A stretch of 64,000 nt of DNA from Paramacrobiotus metropolitanus. Taxonomy: Eukaryota; Tardigrada; Eutardigrada; Parachela; Macrobiotidae. Below, piece by piece: positions 1 to 11,976 of this stretch; positions within the stretch are counted from its first letter, which is position 1, and every line of letters starts with the position of its first letter. A program made the position numbers and the translations under genes. Below the pieces are notes generated by a model that was not told where the DNA came from, searched no databases, and was given only the letters and a program-made list of their open reading frames with translations. Location: the NCBI RefSeq assembly GCF_019649055.1, contig NW_026570260.1:124001-188000 (forward strand), read 5' to 3'.

Positions 1-1180
1 TCCAGTGGCCATCCTAAGCTGGGATATCTATATAAAGTACCAGCTGCATTAGGTCAGTAAATAATACAGCAATTGAATTAATGCTTGGTGAGCGCAGTTG
101 AGCAGCGATAAATGTGCGAAACTGCTCCGGCACTTACAAAAGTCGCCCATTTTTCTCAGCTGATTTCCATTTTATTACCAATAAAGCGGAAAAAGCAGGC
201 CAGTTGAACTGTTGTGCATCCTTTAACAATTACTGCACGTCTCCCCAAAAGACCAAAGCGATCAGAATGTGTAGCACGGACACTGGAGCTCATCATTCTG
301 TTGATAATCATTTGGCCCCGTGTAATGGGGGTCATTCTCGTTTCAGCACTCGCATAACGTGCAATCACCAATAAGACCCGCTATTTAACCAGCCCTCCTC
401 ACCAGCGCCGCCAGGGGAAAGGAAGCTGGCTAGTTCGCCGGTTGTACACGCCACATGCTACCGTCGCCGGGGCATCCCATTAACCTACTTGCCGGCATTC
501 TCTAGCTCAATAATTTATCCCAGTTGGCGCTCTACAGAACTACTGTTGGGGTGTCGTGTAGCGTGTGCAATTATCCACTGATCGATTTATTGTGGCGAGC
601 GGCGTTGTGGTCCGGGAGGGATGTAAGTTTGGAAAAGGGAATGGGCAGGGAAAAGGTAGCCAGTGGGGCTATGCATCGATCAGAGGCTATAAATGTATTA
701 GTGTTTACTCATTATGGCCCGGGTCATGAATGATGAGTAAGCAATGGGATCAGCTTGCACTATTCATGATTCCGGGGATGGTTTATGCCAAACTGCTTTA
801 ACCGCGTATGGAATTATTAATTGCATTATTACCCTTTGGGAAATGTGTGCTGACTTGCTGAGGCAGCCACAATACTGAAAAGGGGAAACCAGCTTAATTT
901 TCAGGCGTGCAGCTACCTAGTGACTCACGACAACGTATTCGTCATACGGAAATTGTTGCCAAAATTTTCAACAGACAGCAGTAATAGTAACTTTAAAAGT
1001 GTTAGAACTTGCTAAATTATCTTAAGGTACTGTATGTTCATGGGTGACTACGTACGAGCCGGTTTCCAAATTATATATAGTATTTTATTATCCTTTTGGA
1101 TGTAGCGCGACATTTTGGATGTGATAAATTTTTACCTACTGTACGTACGATGCGTAACGAATAATTCGATTGTGTTGTAG
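1..1180. other. Upstream region without a recognised gene
   Basis: This stretch should hold the missing first exon(s) and promoter of the tubulin acetyltransferase, but no open frame here resembles the conserved N-terminus of that family. The short open frames on both strands have no recognisable domain. I see nothing else I can support. Confidence 0.4.
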
Positions 1181-2500
1181 AACCAAGGTCTTTTGTCACC
1201 CATCACCAGCAGCGCCAAACTGCGCGCGTCCAGTCACAGGCTATATATCATGAAGGATGCGAATGCCCATCAGTATGTCCAAACTTCCGATCTGTCTTTA
1301 TTTAAATTTGGATTTCTTACACAATTTTTAAGCCGGCACTTTATTAAACCTCTCTTATTGATGTTGTTTCCAATCCAGTTCCAGTTAATTATACGCTGTT
1401 GTAGATATCGCGGTGGCGTTATTGGTTACGTCAAGGTGGCCCGGAAGCAGCTAGTCATATTCGATAGTAAAGGTCAACGTAAACAGTACGAGCCGGTGTG
1501 TGTGCTGGACTTCTTTGTTGACCCCGGCTATCAGCGTCAAGGTTACGGGACAAAGATCTTCAAATACATGATGCAGGTATTACAAAGCCCCGCCTAAAAC
1601 ACGTACTCGTATATACGCCGAAAGTCTTCTACCGCTTCAGCATACCGAACTTCCGACAGACGGTCGAAAGGGTATTAGCACGAACCACTTTGTGACTCTT
1701 TGCTCAAGGATTAGTCTCCATTGCCGTCTTTAAGAGCCCAACGTGATCGCATTTCCGGTTTCCGGTTAAAGCGCTTTCGTGGCAGATTTTACAGCATTTT
1801 CGGTGCAGCGCTTATATTTGACTCGGCGAAGCTGACAGATGAATTGCCTTTATGCATTGCAGCGCGAACACGTCGCCTCGGCTGCTGACCTGGCCATCGA
1901 CCGTCCCGGCGCTAAATGCCTGTCGTTTTTGGCCAGAAAGTACGGCCTCACTGACACCGTCAAACAACCGTCGCATTTTGTCGTATTTAAGGAGTTCTTC
2001 ACCAACAATGCGGGCACTGATCTCGAGACGGTGTTACAGAACGGACATAGCATGCAAAACGGACACCAAAACGGAACAGCACAGGTACAGCAAAGAGTAA
2101 AGACTACGTAAAAGCATAACAACTGAAATTTTAATAAAGAAGAATAGTGCTTTTTTACCATTTCCTAGGCACTTTTAACGTTATTTTTAAGCATCCTATT
2201 CTTACCTTCGTTTCGCATTTCTAGAATGGTTATAAAAACGGAATGAGCAGCGCCGCGGACGCTGCCGGTCCAAACGGCATGGAACCAACTTCCAACGGCT
2301 GGCAGACCGTTTCCAACACCAACGGCTACCAGAACGGCAATGGTATGCAATACGACAACGGCGAGATGGGGAAGGATCGTGCTGCCGGGATGGCCAGCTA
2401 CCCGTTGGCCAACGGGAAGCGGGATGATATCGGATTAGCCGGAGCGCTGCGCCCCACCAAGGGGCCAAATCTGCACTATGTGCACTCGCAGTTGTGGTGA
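1181..2500 (+). CDS. ATAT1-like: Alpha-tubulin N-acetyltransferase (MEC-17/ATAT1 family), 5' end missing
   Basis: The protein would acetylate the luminal lysine (Lys40) of alpha-tubulin using acetyl-CoA, marking stable microtubules. Exons read from the sequence are 1181-1272, 1405-1576, 1863-2084 and 2225-2500, all phase-consistent. The N-terminal piece SPITSS with YIMKDANAH, the block GGVIGYVKVARKQL, the acetyl-CoA loop VCVLDFFVDPGYQRQGYG (RxxGxG type) and LAIDRPGAKCLSFLARKYGL followed by HFVVFKEFF match the family in order. The first exon shown begins after an AG at 1179-1180 and lacks the usual conserved start, so at least one upstream exon is missing; I could not find it in 1-1180. The last exon is a low-complexity tail rich in Asn-Gly (NGYQNGNG, HQNGT) that is not part of the catalytic fold. 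A polyadenylation signal AATAAA lies at 2935-2940. Family assignment is firm; the start is unresolved. Confidence 0.9.
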
Positions 2501-3230
2501 CCTAATTCCAACAGGATAATCACGGGCTAATTATATCCGGCTTTGTGTGGCAGTGTGTCAGTTTCTCTTATAGTTGCAATAGTCATTGACGAGTCCCCAA
2601 TACTGTATCACTTGCCGTTGGTAATCTGTCTGCAATACGTATTGTGCCATACCTTTCTTAGTTATCTACTTAATACTTACTAACTTTCTATCACTGAAAA
2701 TATTTCTTTCATTGTTGTTTTTGATACATCTTTTTGAATGGATGTACTTATGCCGTTCTATACCTGCACACGATATTTTCTTGACACTATACTCGTATTC
2801 ATGTTCTAATTATTCTTATTCATTGTGCACCGCATTATAATTTTAGTCTGTATAGAATATTACCGTTATTACAATCTACATCATCGTTTTAGTTGTACTG
2901 TTGTACATGAGTATAAGTACCTCCAGCCTGATCAATAAAATTAATGTCGTGCTTTTCGTGTGCGGAACTGTAATAAACATGTACAGACGCTTCGTAGACC
3001 GCAGACAAAGAGTACTCTTTAATTAACGTAGGGTTTTATTTAATTAACCACCCTGCGTTCGTAAAAAGTCAGCATAGATTTTATTACAATGTAGGTACAT
3101 GTCACGTACCTTATTGTATGATACAGTGTGTTGTACATATTATATATCTATAGATACAATAGGCAACGTTATTAAACCGTAGTTATCACTGTAGCATGCC
3201 AGTATACAGGTGTTTACGATTAGTCGGTAT
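2501..3230 (+). other. 3' untranslated and intergenic AT-rich region of the acetyltransferase
   Basis: This is AT-rich sequence after the acetyltransferase stop codon, with a polyadenylation signal at 2935-2940. No coding frame is recognisable. Confidence 0.5.
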
Positions 3231-3239
3231 AAGTTTACG

Positions 3240-4140
3240 CGACCGGTGCCGATAATACTATAAATATAATACTATTATTGCCGTATATCGCGTCTGTGGG
3301 GCGATAAGAATCGCGATACTATTATTGCCGTATATCGCGTATATATCCGTATAATGCCGTATATCCGTATATATCCGTATATGCCGTATATATCCGTATA
3401 ATACTATTATTGCCGTATATCGCGTCTGTGGGGCGATAAGAATCTATTAGATTCTTATCGCCCCACAGACGCGATATACGGTCCGGTATACGATACGGTG
3501 GGACACCGTATCGTGACCATACCGTCGATAAGTTAAGTGATCGCAACGCGCAGACGGTAAACGATACGGTCCAATCCTGCCTCTGACGTGAAACATGCTG
3601 TGGTTCAAATCAGTTTTAAGGCATTGGCAGATGATAACAATCGTGCAGTTCAAAACTCGATGAAAACTAAAATTCTAAGCTACTTTTTGATACCAAAACA
3701 TCCGGATTTAACAGCCCATGAATCTTTCTACGAGCATTTGAATTTTAACACAGCGCCTATGGAGTTTAACTGACAGCTCGCGCAGAGTACTCCAACGGCT
3801 CCGTAAGCTTGGCATGCTAAATTCAGACGGTTGTAGAATCGCTAGTTTTCAGATAAGCTGCACTCGCTTGGTATCAAAAAACTCCTTAGAATTTTATCTT
3901 TCTTCTAATATCCTTTTCTGATGAATCAAGAAGATTTAAAATCTACCAGAACAATTTTGAAGTTTCATGATTTGGCAGCTGCAAACGTTGTGCTTCATGC
4001 CACTGCCACTGAGGGTGGTTGCTGTATCGCGCAAATCAACGGTAGGCATTACGATATCTCAGCCTTCTACCGTCAATCCTACCGTCAATCCTACCGTATA
4101 TCGTACCGTCTATCGTAGGTCCATTTTGTGTTGCGATAAG
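3240..4140. repeat. CCGTATAT/GCGATAAG repeat cluster with a perfect hairpin
   Basis: The region is built from short units related to CCGTATAT, TACCGTC and GCGATAAG. A 31-base motif (CCGTATATCGCG...GATAAGAATC) occurs near 3282-3312, again from 3413, and in inverted form up to 3481. The last two make a perfect palindrome. Related units reappear at about 4070-4135 (tandem TACCGTCAATCC, then GCGATAAG). Two short open frames lie between (3588-3773, 3921-4118) with no recognisable domain. It may be a non-autonomous mobile element or a small satellite; no transposase is visible. Confidence 0.6.
3413..3481. repeat. Perfect 69-base palindrome (hairpin)
   Basis: The left arm reads from 3413 (CCGTATATCGCGTCTGTGGG...) through GATAAGAATCTA and the right arm is its exact reverse complement ending at 3481, with essentially no loop. 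A cruciform or long hairpin is possible. It lies inside the CCGTATAT repeat cluster. Confidence 0.9.
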
Positions 4141-4224
4141 ATACTTAAGTACTCGTACTCTTACATCGAGCTTTCTATCACGCTACTACAACTACAACTG
4201 ACGCGCTAACAACTGTACTGTAAG

Positions 4225-6023
4225 ATGACAAGATCGGTGCGGTGTTTATTTTCTATATTTCCGCGTGCGCAACACACAGCAGCTTCGAGTCCCGCAATGG
4301 CTCAATCCAAGGAACTAGACCATTATAAACTGATCTTCAACGACGTCAAAACCCGTCCATATAACCAAGACCTGGGTTGCCCAAAATCGAGCGTTCTAAA
4401 CGATCATCTCAAAGACCGTTTATCTGGTTCCTTGGTCGGTTTAGCTGTCGGCGATGCCGTGGGCGCCTACTTCGAATTCAAATCCGCGGAATTCGTGCGC
4501 CGGAATGCACCAATTGGTATGCGCTCAGGTGGAACATGGAGTCTAGACGCTGGTCAGTGGACGGATGATACATCGATGGCATTATGTCTGGCTGCTAGTC
4601 TACTGATGACGGGAGAGTGTGATCCCTATGATCAGACGATGCGTTATCTGGCCTGGTACGAACGCAGTTATTTGTCGTCCAAAGAAGGGGACGGACCGGC
4701 GTTTGATATTGGTATCGGCACCAGGGGCACATTGGATAAATTTTCCATGTGGCAGAGTGATCTTGTATGCAAACTAATTAAAAATAATTCAGAAAGAATT
4801 GAGGCGAAGTATAAGTTCGAAGGAAGTGTTTACGATGCGGTGAGAAAGGAATTCCCATCGGCGGGAAATTTTGCGCATGCCACAACAGGTGGGGTACAAA
4901 TACTCAGATACTGTAAAATTTAATAATCGCTGTTGTACTCGAGCAGTGATGATTGGTGATTGTTCAATTGGTTTTTGATGGTATTTTCGATACCGCAGAG
5001 TTGCAAACTTATTTGGTACTACGTGGCTTTTTACTGGCGCTCCCAGGCTGACTAATCTGTAGCGGTAATGCGTGATAAGAAGTTCTAGTCGACAGGAAAA
5101 GTTAAATATGGCAGCTTTTTTCGCGACCATTTGAAGGGGGGTTCGCGTTTCAGATATTACCCGTAGATTTTATACTAAGCAAATCAAAAACTCGATAAGG
5201 ACTTAAGTACCTCCACAAATATTTATATTATATTAGGTATGACATTTCGGTTGAGGTTTGAGGTTTAATGAAATTGGGCGCAAACGAAACAAAATGTTAC
5301 AAAGAATTTGCGAAGGTACAGTAATTTTGACAGGTTATACAAAGATTATGGTTCTAACTAAAACAAATAAACGAAGTCACCCTACTTAACACGGTGCCGC
5401 ACGAACAAGCACTTGTCGAAGTTACTTCTAGCTGGTTTTCATGCTGCAGGTGGAAATGGTTCGTTAATGCGTTTGGCTCCCATTCCCGTGTTCTTTCACT
5501 CAGATACCCAGGCGGCCATCACATCGGCCGAGGTCAGCTCGATCACAACGCATCGCGCCGGTTTTGCTATCGACGCGTGCAAATTCTACGCGGCACTGAT
5601 CTGTGAGGCATTCAGACCCGGTGCGACGAAAGCTGTCCTGCTAGACAGTGGTTTTCGTGATAAATTCCCCGGGCTACGTAATCTGGACCGACAGATTGTC
5701 GAAATTGCTGAAGGGTCGTATAAAACGCCGGTCAACGCTCCGCCACACGATATAGTGGGTAACTCCAATGGCGCAGCTTCCAAAGCGCTGAAGGCAGCAC
5801 TGTGGGCGATCTACAACGATGAGGATAGCTTTAAACGTGGCGTGGAACTGGCGGTGGGATTAGGTGGCGATACGGATACGGTGGCCGCCATTTATGGGCA
5901 ACTAGCGGGGCGTTATACGGACATACAGATACAGGAATCCCCAAAGAATGGCGTGACAAACTGTACAAGCACGATTTTATACGAGATCTTGCGCTGCATC
6001 TTGGTGAACGACATGCTCAGTAA
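4225..6023 (+). CDS. ADP-ribosylglycohydrolase (DraG/ARH family), copy 1, with a late frame break
   Basis: Enzymes of this family remove ADP-ribose from proteins or small molecules using a two-metal centre. Exons are 4225-4888 and 5450-6023, the intron splitting a Gly codon. Diagnostic blocks are GSLVGLAVGDAVGAYFEF (residues about 70-87), WTDDTSMALCLAASLL (metal ligands in TDDT), HRAGFAIDACKFYAALICEA and [16 protein letters not shown] (second metal site). The N-terminus MTRSVRCLFSIFPRAQHTAA is basic and could be an organelle presequence; a second Met lies at 4297. After QLAG the frame breaks at about 5906-5911 (GCGGGGCG). The +1 frame continues as LYGHTD...[15 protein letters not shown] to a stop at 6021-6023, matching copy 2, whereas the uncorrected frame runs into unrelated sequence to 6105. 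One missing G, real or an assembly error, explains this. Corrected length is about 412 residues. Confidence 0.88.
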
Positions 6024-7470
6024 TGATAACGATTATTTTTGTACTGATTTTACTAGCAGATTTTTTTATGATAATGATAACTTACATGATTTTGGTGTTA
6101 CATAATTTTTGGTTCGAAGGTGCTTCTGCGAATGTTTTTTGCCAAGGATTTCATAGATATGCGTTTAGCACGACTGCATGTCCTGTTTCTCAGCGGTTGG
6201 AGACTGTTTGGTCGGCACATTTTACCCAGACTGGTTTGCGAGTGATTTGCAGGATTGCTGCTGCATGCAATGTCAGCGGATATAAACAAAATTAATTGTT
6301 TGACGCACGAAACAGTAACCGTTTCATCCGATTCGAGGTGTACCAATCGAGAAAAGACACCTGTGTCTGTTTGTCATCGCATTTGTTACACATTTAAAAA
6401 ATGAATCATTTTAAAAATCTCAGCACAAATTTCCTCATTTTAAAATTGTACGGGTTGTAGAACCTCGGACTGATGTCACGGAAAAAGTGTTTCTGAATAC
6501 ATGTAGAATTGTAGATGAAGCGCAGCGCTGCAAAGGGGAAGGATGTGTTTTTGCATTTTTTAGCAAAGAATTATATTTTATTGTGTTGGTCAAACTAAAT
6601 TCTTAGTCAGTTAAGGTATGTAGGTAGCGGCGTTCTTGTAAAAAATGTTAACTCGGCCTCAGAGGATGTCGATCCACGTCGGAAAATTTTGTGTCGGTTA
6701 ACAGGAAACCGTCTTCGAACGGTCGGTGTAACCAATTCGAAGATCCGATGAATTCAGGTACCTGTACAACAAGAAACTGTGAGTGTTCCGAGGATTATTT
6801 TTGTAATCTATGTATTAGTAAAGTCTGCAGAAAATAATCTTTTAGAAATTACGACAAATGACAAACTCATAGATCATCTGCCCGCATGGGTCGGTTTAAA
6901 TACGAGTATAATCAAAATATATCGTCATATCCCTGATCCGGAGAACGGCGTAACGGAGCCTCCGGCAAGGCACGGACCGGCTGATGTCACATCCGCCGTT
7001 GAAGTCGCGCGCCCGTTTGACTGGTTTCCTTACCACCCCACAATCAGGCTTGTTTTTTTTGTGTAGTTGCATTTGACTGTCTTGTGCTTTCTGGCAGGTT
7101 GAAGGCAGTAAACGATGAGGTATGAGGATAATAATCAAAATTTCTACTTGTTGTCGGTAGTGTACAGTGCATCGTTTGGAAAAATCGGAAGTACTTGCAT
7201 TTTACGTCGCCATCCGCATTCGGTTTTAAACAAAAGTGTACAGCAATAGCGAAAATGTGCAAAAAGTGCGTGTACTTCCTCGTGTAATACTGTCAAAGCT
7301 CTCGAACTACAACAAACTCCACTGATATTCAGGAGGGTTGCGTCGAGCAAGAGACTGAGAAAAAGGTATTTTGTCCATGTGCTTGAGTACAATGGGCCGG
7401 CAGAGTTCATCGGTGAAATCATCCCTTCGTCAGGCGACTCAGGCGACTGTTCATAGCCTTGACTACTGCT
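6024..7470. other. Intergenic region between the two ADP-ribosylglycohydrolase copies
   Basis: AT-rich sequence of about 1.4 kb holding the 3' end of copy 1 and the presumed promoter of copy 2. The open frames on both strands (for example 6779-7066 and 7144-7560 on the other strand) show no domain and no splice-linked partners. I see no further feature. Confidence 0.45.
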
Positions 7471-8845
7471 ATGAAAAACATACAGATAGTCACGAATCCT
7501 CAAGACTTTGACAGTCTCCGAATTATTTTCAAGAATGTTAACATCCGTCCGTACAGTCACACCCTAGGCACACCGGAATTTCATTCATCAGCCCTCGCTT
7601 ATCCAACGCAGAATAAGTTGTCTGGGTCGCTGGTGGGTCTGGCGGTGGGCGATGCTGTTGGGGCATCGAATCCGCTAAGTATGTCCGTGAGAATTCACCA
7701 ATCGAAATGCGTGCAGGTGGGACATGGAGTTTGGAGGTCGGTCAATGGACGGACGATACATCGATGGCTTTGTGTCTTGCCGCCAGTCTTCTGATGACCG
7801 GCGAGTGTGATCCGTTTGATCAGACAATGCGCTATCTGGCCTGGTACGAACGCAGTTATTTGTCGTCCAAAGAAGGAGACGGACCGGCGTTTGATATCGG
7901 TATCGGCGCAAAACACCTTAGATAAATTTTCTATGTGGCAGGATAGTGTGCTTTTAAGTTTGGCCAGGACAGAAAATATCGATGTTTTGAACGAAAAGTA
8001 CAATTTCGAAGGAAGTGTATATGACGCAGTTAAGAAAGAATTCTCTTCCGTCGAAAGTTTCGCAAATGCCGACACAGGTATGTAAAATCCACTACTCAGT
8101 AGGTAACAGATTTACTTTTGGGTGATGAAAAAATTGCTGAACATTAATAAATTTTCGCTATTACGAAAACCACCAAAGAAATACGAAAAATAGCTTTACG
8201 CAGCCAAAGCCTCCCAGCATCTGCACCGTACGGTACTCACTGTATGCACGCTAACTGATCTTCTGTTTTAGGTGGAAACGGAGGATTAATGCGTCTTGCG
8301 CCAATTCCGATATTTTTCTATAAAGACACCAATAGCGCCATACAATATGCAACCGTTAGCTGTGCGACAACACACCGTGCCGGGTTCGCCATCGATGCCT
8401 GCAAACTGCATGCGGCTTTAATCTGCGAAGCATTGAAGCTGAATTCGAGCAAATCCGCATTGCTAGACAACGATTTTTATAAGAAATTCTTTGGGTTGAA
8501 AGATCTTAACGAGGAAATTTTGGAGATTGCCAAAGGATCATACAAAACTCCGGCCGACGCTCCACCCGAAGGCACCATCGGTAACGCCAACGGCAAAGCG
8601 TCCAAATCTCTGAAAGCGGCACTGTGGGCCTTCCATGATGGTAACAGTTTCCAACGTGGGTGGAGCTTGCGGTTGGATTAGGCGGAGATACCGGTACAAT
8701 TGCGGCTATTTATGGACAGTTGGCGGGAGCGTTGTACGGGCACGAACGAATTCCACGGAAATGGCGTAAAAAGTTGTTTAAACACGATTTTATACGAGAT
8801 CTGGCTCTTCGTCTTGGCGAACGGGGAACTCCGCTATCTTCATGA
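7471..8845 (+). pseudogene. ADP-ribosylglycohydrolase copy 2, three frame breaks
   Basis: This is a tandem paralogue of the gene at 4225-6023 with the same two-exon plan: exon 1 is 7471-8077, exon 2 is 8272-8845, and the intron falls at the same Gly codon. Recognisable blocks are LSGSLVGLAVGDAVGA, GGTWSLEVGQWTDDTSMAL, TTHRAGFAIDACKLHAALIC and [17 protein letters not shown], then [16 protein letters not shown] to the stop. Three breaks interrupt the frame. One is near 7664, where about 10 bases coding for YFE and part of the next codon look deleted relative to copy 1. One is near 7906-7913, before TLDKF. One is at 8658-8662, where GGGTGG appears to lack one G. Both metal-binding motifs survive, so a functional gene with sequencing errors is possible, but the 10-base deletion suggests real decay. 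The start ATG at 7471 follows an upstream in-frame TTG and gives MKNIQIVTNPQDFD. Confidence 0.8.
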
Positions 8846-10089
8846 ACCTTTTACCTGGACTAAACTTTGACTGACTTTGTGCGCAGCTCTTGTACAGACT
8901 GTAATTAATGGTTTTCCTGAACCCAGCTAATACTTGAAATTCTATTTGTGTATTCTTTAATTACGGTCTTTCGGTGTCATTGCCGCATTGATTACATACT
9001 CGTAGATTCCAACATGTGACCTTTGAAACAATCGTGTATAGAGCACGTGAAAAATTACATTCATTCCGAAATTAAGGTGGTTCATCTTGTGTTTACCAAA
9101 CATTTTGAGGAGACATTACGCAACAACGTTTATCATTGTTACTGTATTGATCTGACACGGCGGCATCTGTCATTACTTCTATGCGCACTGATAATTAACA
9201 AGCTGAAGTAGGAATTAAAGAGGTGCGTCAGCGTCTTGTTGTTTCATACTTGTGCCAAGAATTAAACAACGCTGTTGTGTCACAGTCAATTTGTCACGAA
9301 ACATAAGAAACAATAAACAAATAGAAATTATTTGAATATTTGAAACTGGTCGTGGATCGCAAGAAATGCGGAGGCCCAGCTGTTTCTTGGAGCACCCCAT
9401 GGCCTCTACAGACAACCGCAATCTCAGCGTACATACAAGAGTAGTTTCCAGTATCCACACAGCTGATGAAATATCGCAAAACTTTTTTGATCCGTTATAT
9501 CGGATCAAGAAATGTACGCGTTTGCTTTGGTTCACTGTTTAAAAAACACCGGACATGCTTTGGAACACTCGAAATGTTTTGGAACAGTTATCCACAGTCT
9601 GAAGACTTTTTGGAGTTTTCGTCGGAGGTGATCTGTAAGGAGGTAAGTACTGCAACCTCTGTACTGTATTCGCATATATTTTTGGGGCAGATGTCGTCAG
9701 CATATAAGTACTGTATTTGCAGACGCTAGATATATGTAGTTCGACAGAAAGTTTACTGCATTTGACTTCTGGATCGATGGTCACTTAAGTTGCTTTAAGT
9801 ACTTCATAATTCAATATGCAAGGGTGTCACCACATATGCAAGGATTACAGTATGTACGGTTTGTACCTTATGTTCTCAAGGATTCTGACTTCAGATTAAA
9901 ATTCATGACAATACTTAATGGTAGCCTTGCGATATCGAAGAGCGTATTAGGATTTAGAGATCACAGATAAATCAGGTGAAGGCATTAACCACACGTAGGG
10001 GTATAAATGGTGTTGCTAGCATTAAATCTTTGCAACACGCTCTCTGTCAATTAACGTAAAACTAAAGTCAGCCAAATATTGGCTAAAAA
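8846..10089. other. Intergenic region, no recognised gene
   Basis: About 1.2 kb between the second hydrolase copy and the 3' end of the first SLC46 gene. It contains short open frames (9215-9535 on the minus strand, 9466-9729 on the plus strand) without recognisable content. Nothing else can be supported. Confidence 0.45.
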
Positions 10090-11976
10090 TTACTGTTTTT
10101 CATTTCGGTACAGATCTCTCCTCCTCACAACATCCACGTAGCCGAACATGGCCAATACCGGCACCAGGACAAACGCCGCCAGCACATAGCACAGTCCCGA
10201 CCACCACGAACTCGTTCGGGCGAACATGTTCGTAAAGATCAGCGCTCCCACCACCGGTATAATACTCTGCATCGACGAGATTAACGACATACTCTTCCCA
10301 ATCTCATCCGAATCGACCAGACCGCTCATCATGGATCGCACGCTGACATACAACAACAACCGCAATAATCCTAATCCCGCCCCCAAATACAACATCCAAG
10401 TGGTCACGGCGATACCGTACGTAAAGTATCCCAATATGGCGGATAGACAGGCGATAAACGAAACCAGTGTATCCGACACCTGCAGGTATTTCCTCAACAC
10501 CAGCATCAGTACCATCACCGAAACAGAACTGACAAACCCGGAAACACAGGAAAATATTGAGTATTCGTATAGACTCCAGTAAAACGGGGCAAATTCCATG
10601 AAAAGCTGGTTGACCCGACTGTCACCACTGTCGCAGATGCCGTAAATGGCTAATGACAAAAATACTAGCCAAATGTGGAGCCGGGTTCCACCCAGCCGCT
10701 TTCGCCGCATCATCTGGAAGTTGTCTTTCAGGTTTTGAACCGAAAACAGGCTGCAAATGCCTAAAGTTTGGCCGCTGGAGGTGGAGTTGATCTTTACATC
10801 GCGGATCACAGCCCAAACGTAAACAATGGTTGCCAAGTATACACCGGCACAAATATATAAGGGCAGGGTTACGCCGTAGTACTTGAAAAGCACTCCGCCA
10901 ATCAGAATGGCGCTGTTGGTAAATAAACTGTACGAACCGTCCAATAGTGCAATATTCATTGACCGGCTCTACAAAAGTTAAACTTTGATTATGAAAACCA
11001 AGTCATAACATGAGTGGACAATCGACATTAGTTCGACAAGAACGACGTGGTTAATGCAAACGGTAGGGTGAAAAATACATTTTATTGTAATATTATTACT
11101 GAAATATATTGCTGTACTGTTAGAACATTCACGTACATGATCGGTTGTATGGTCGCCGATGTAACTGAACATGGCCATGATGACAATCGTCCAACCACCG
11201 GTTATCGTCGTGACAATAGACCCTATCAGCAAATACCCTGGATGCAAATGGGGAAATGCTGCAACGGCTGCCGTGTAGCCTGCTGACAGTGTTGCACCGA
11301 TCAGCGGCAGGATCATTGGTAACTTCCGCCCGACTTTATCACTCCAGGCACCTGTTACGTTTAAACCGGTCAGTACCAACAGAACATCACTTTTCTTAGT
11401 ACTAATATAGCAGGGACTGGTTACCGACGAAAATGTTAAAGATGATGGCCGGGAGACTGCTGATCAGCGTGTCATACTGCTGGTAATCGGCGGTCATACT
11501 CCGCACGGCGTCGCCTTGAGTTTTAAATTCATCTTCAGTTATGAGAGCGCAGACATTGGCTGGAAACTGCAATGCCACCGAGCACACCTGGAAGGAGATT
11601 GTTTTTGCACTTTTTAATGTGAGTTTTGCACTAAGATGTATGTGTGATACAGGTACACTATATCTGTATATCTATATATTGCTTAATTGTAGTGTCGGGA
11701 ATTGTCATCAAGAATTCTCACTCGGTTTTTAAGCAGCTCGATCCACACCGGTGTCGATATTCCCCATCCCATACACATAATCAACGCCATTGGTACCATC
11801 CGGTACGATGCGTAAAATGTCGATAACTTGGAAGGATCCCATTTCCCCTCACGAACTTCATTCAACAACGGCTGCTCATCGTCATCGATATCTTTGGGAT
11901 GTTTTTCAAAGGGACCCCCAGGAACGGGATTGTAGACGAGCGCGGCGACTAGTCCGTCTTCAGTGGCTGGCTCCAT
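10090..11976 (-). CDS. SLC46-family transporter (proton-coupled folate transporter-like), tandem copy A
   Basis: A major facilitator superfamily carrier of the SLC46 group, whose members move folates, or bile-acid and steroid conjugates, with protons at the plasma or lysosomal membrane; the substrate here is unknown. Exons on the minus strand are 11976-11722, 11587-11425, 11351-11137 and 10968-10090, giving 503 residues with clean phases. The N-terminal tail is acidic and hydrophilic (about 50 residues, DDDEQPLL could be a sorting signal). TM1 follows and ends PVWIELLKNR. Exon 3 begins with the MFS loop signature GAWSDKVGRKLPM. Exon 4 carries the C-terminal half with NIALLDGS, the block DSDEIGKSMSLISSMQS and GALIFTNMFARTS. 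The total fits 12 membrane segments. The four-exon plan is identical to the neighbour at 12986-15616, so the pair arose by tandem duplication. Confidence 0.88.

Noticed and set aside
3588-3773. Short frame within the palindromic repeat cluster, considered as a transposase remnant
   Set aside because: No DDE/D residues, zinc finger or hAT dimerisation motif could be seen in 61 codons.
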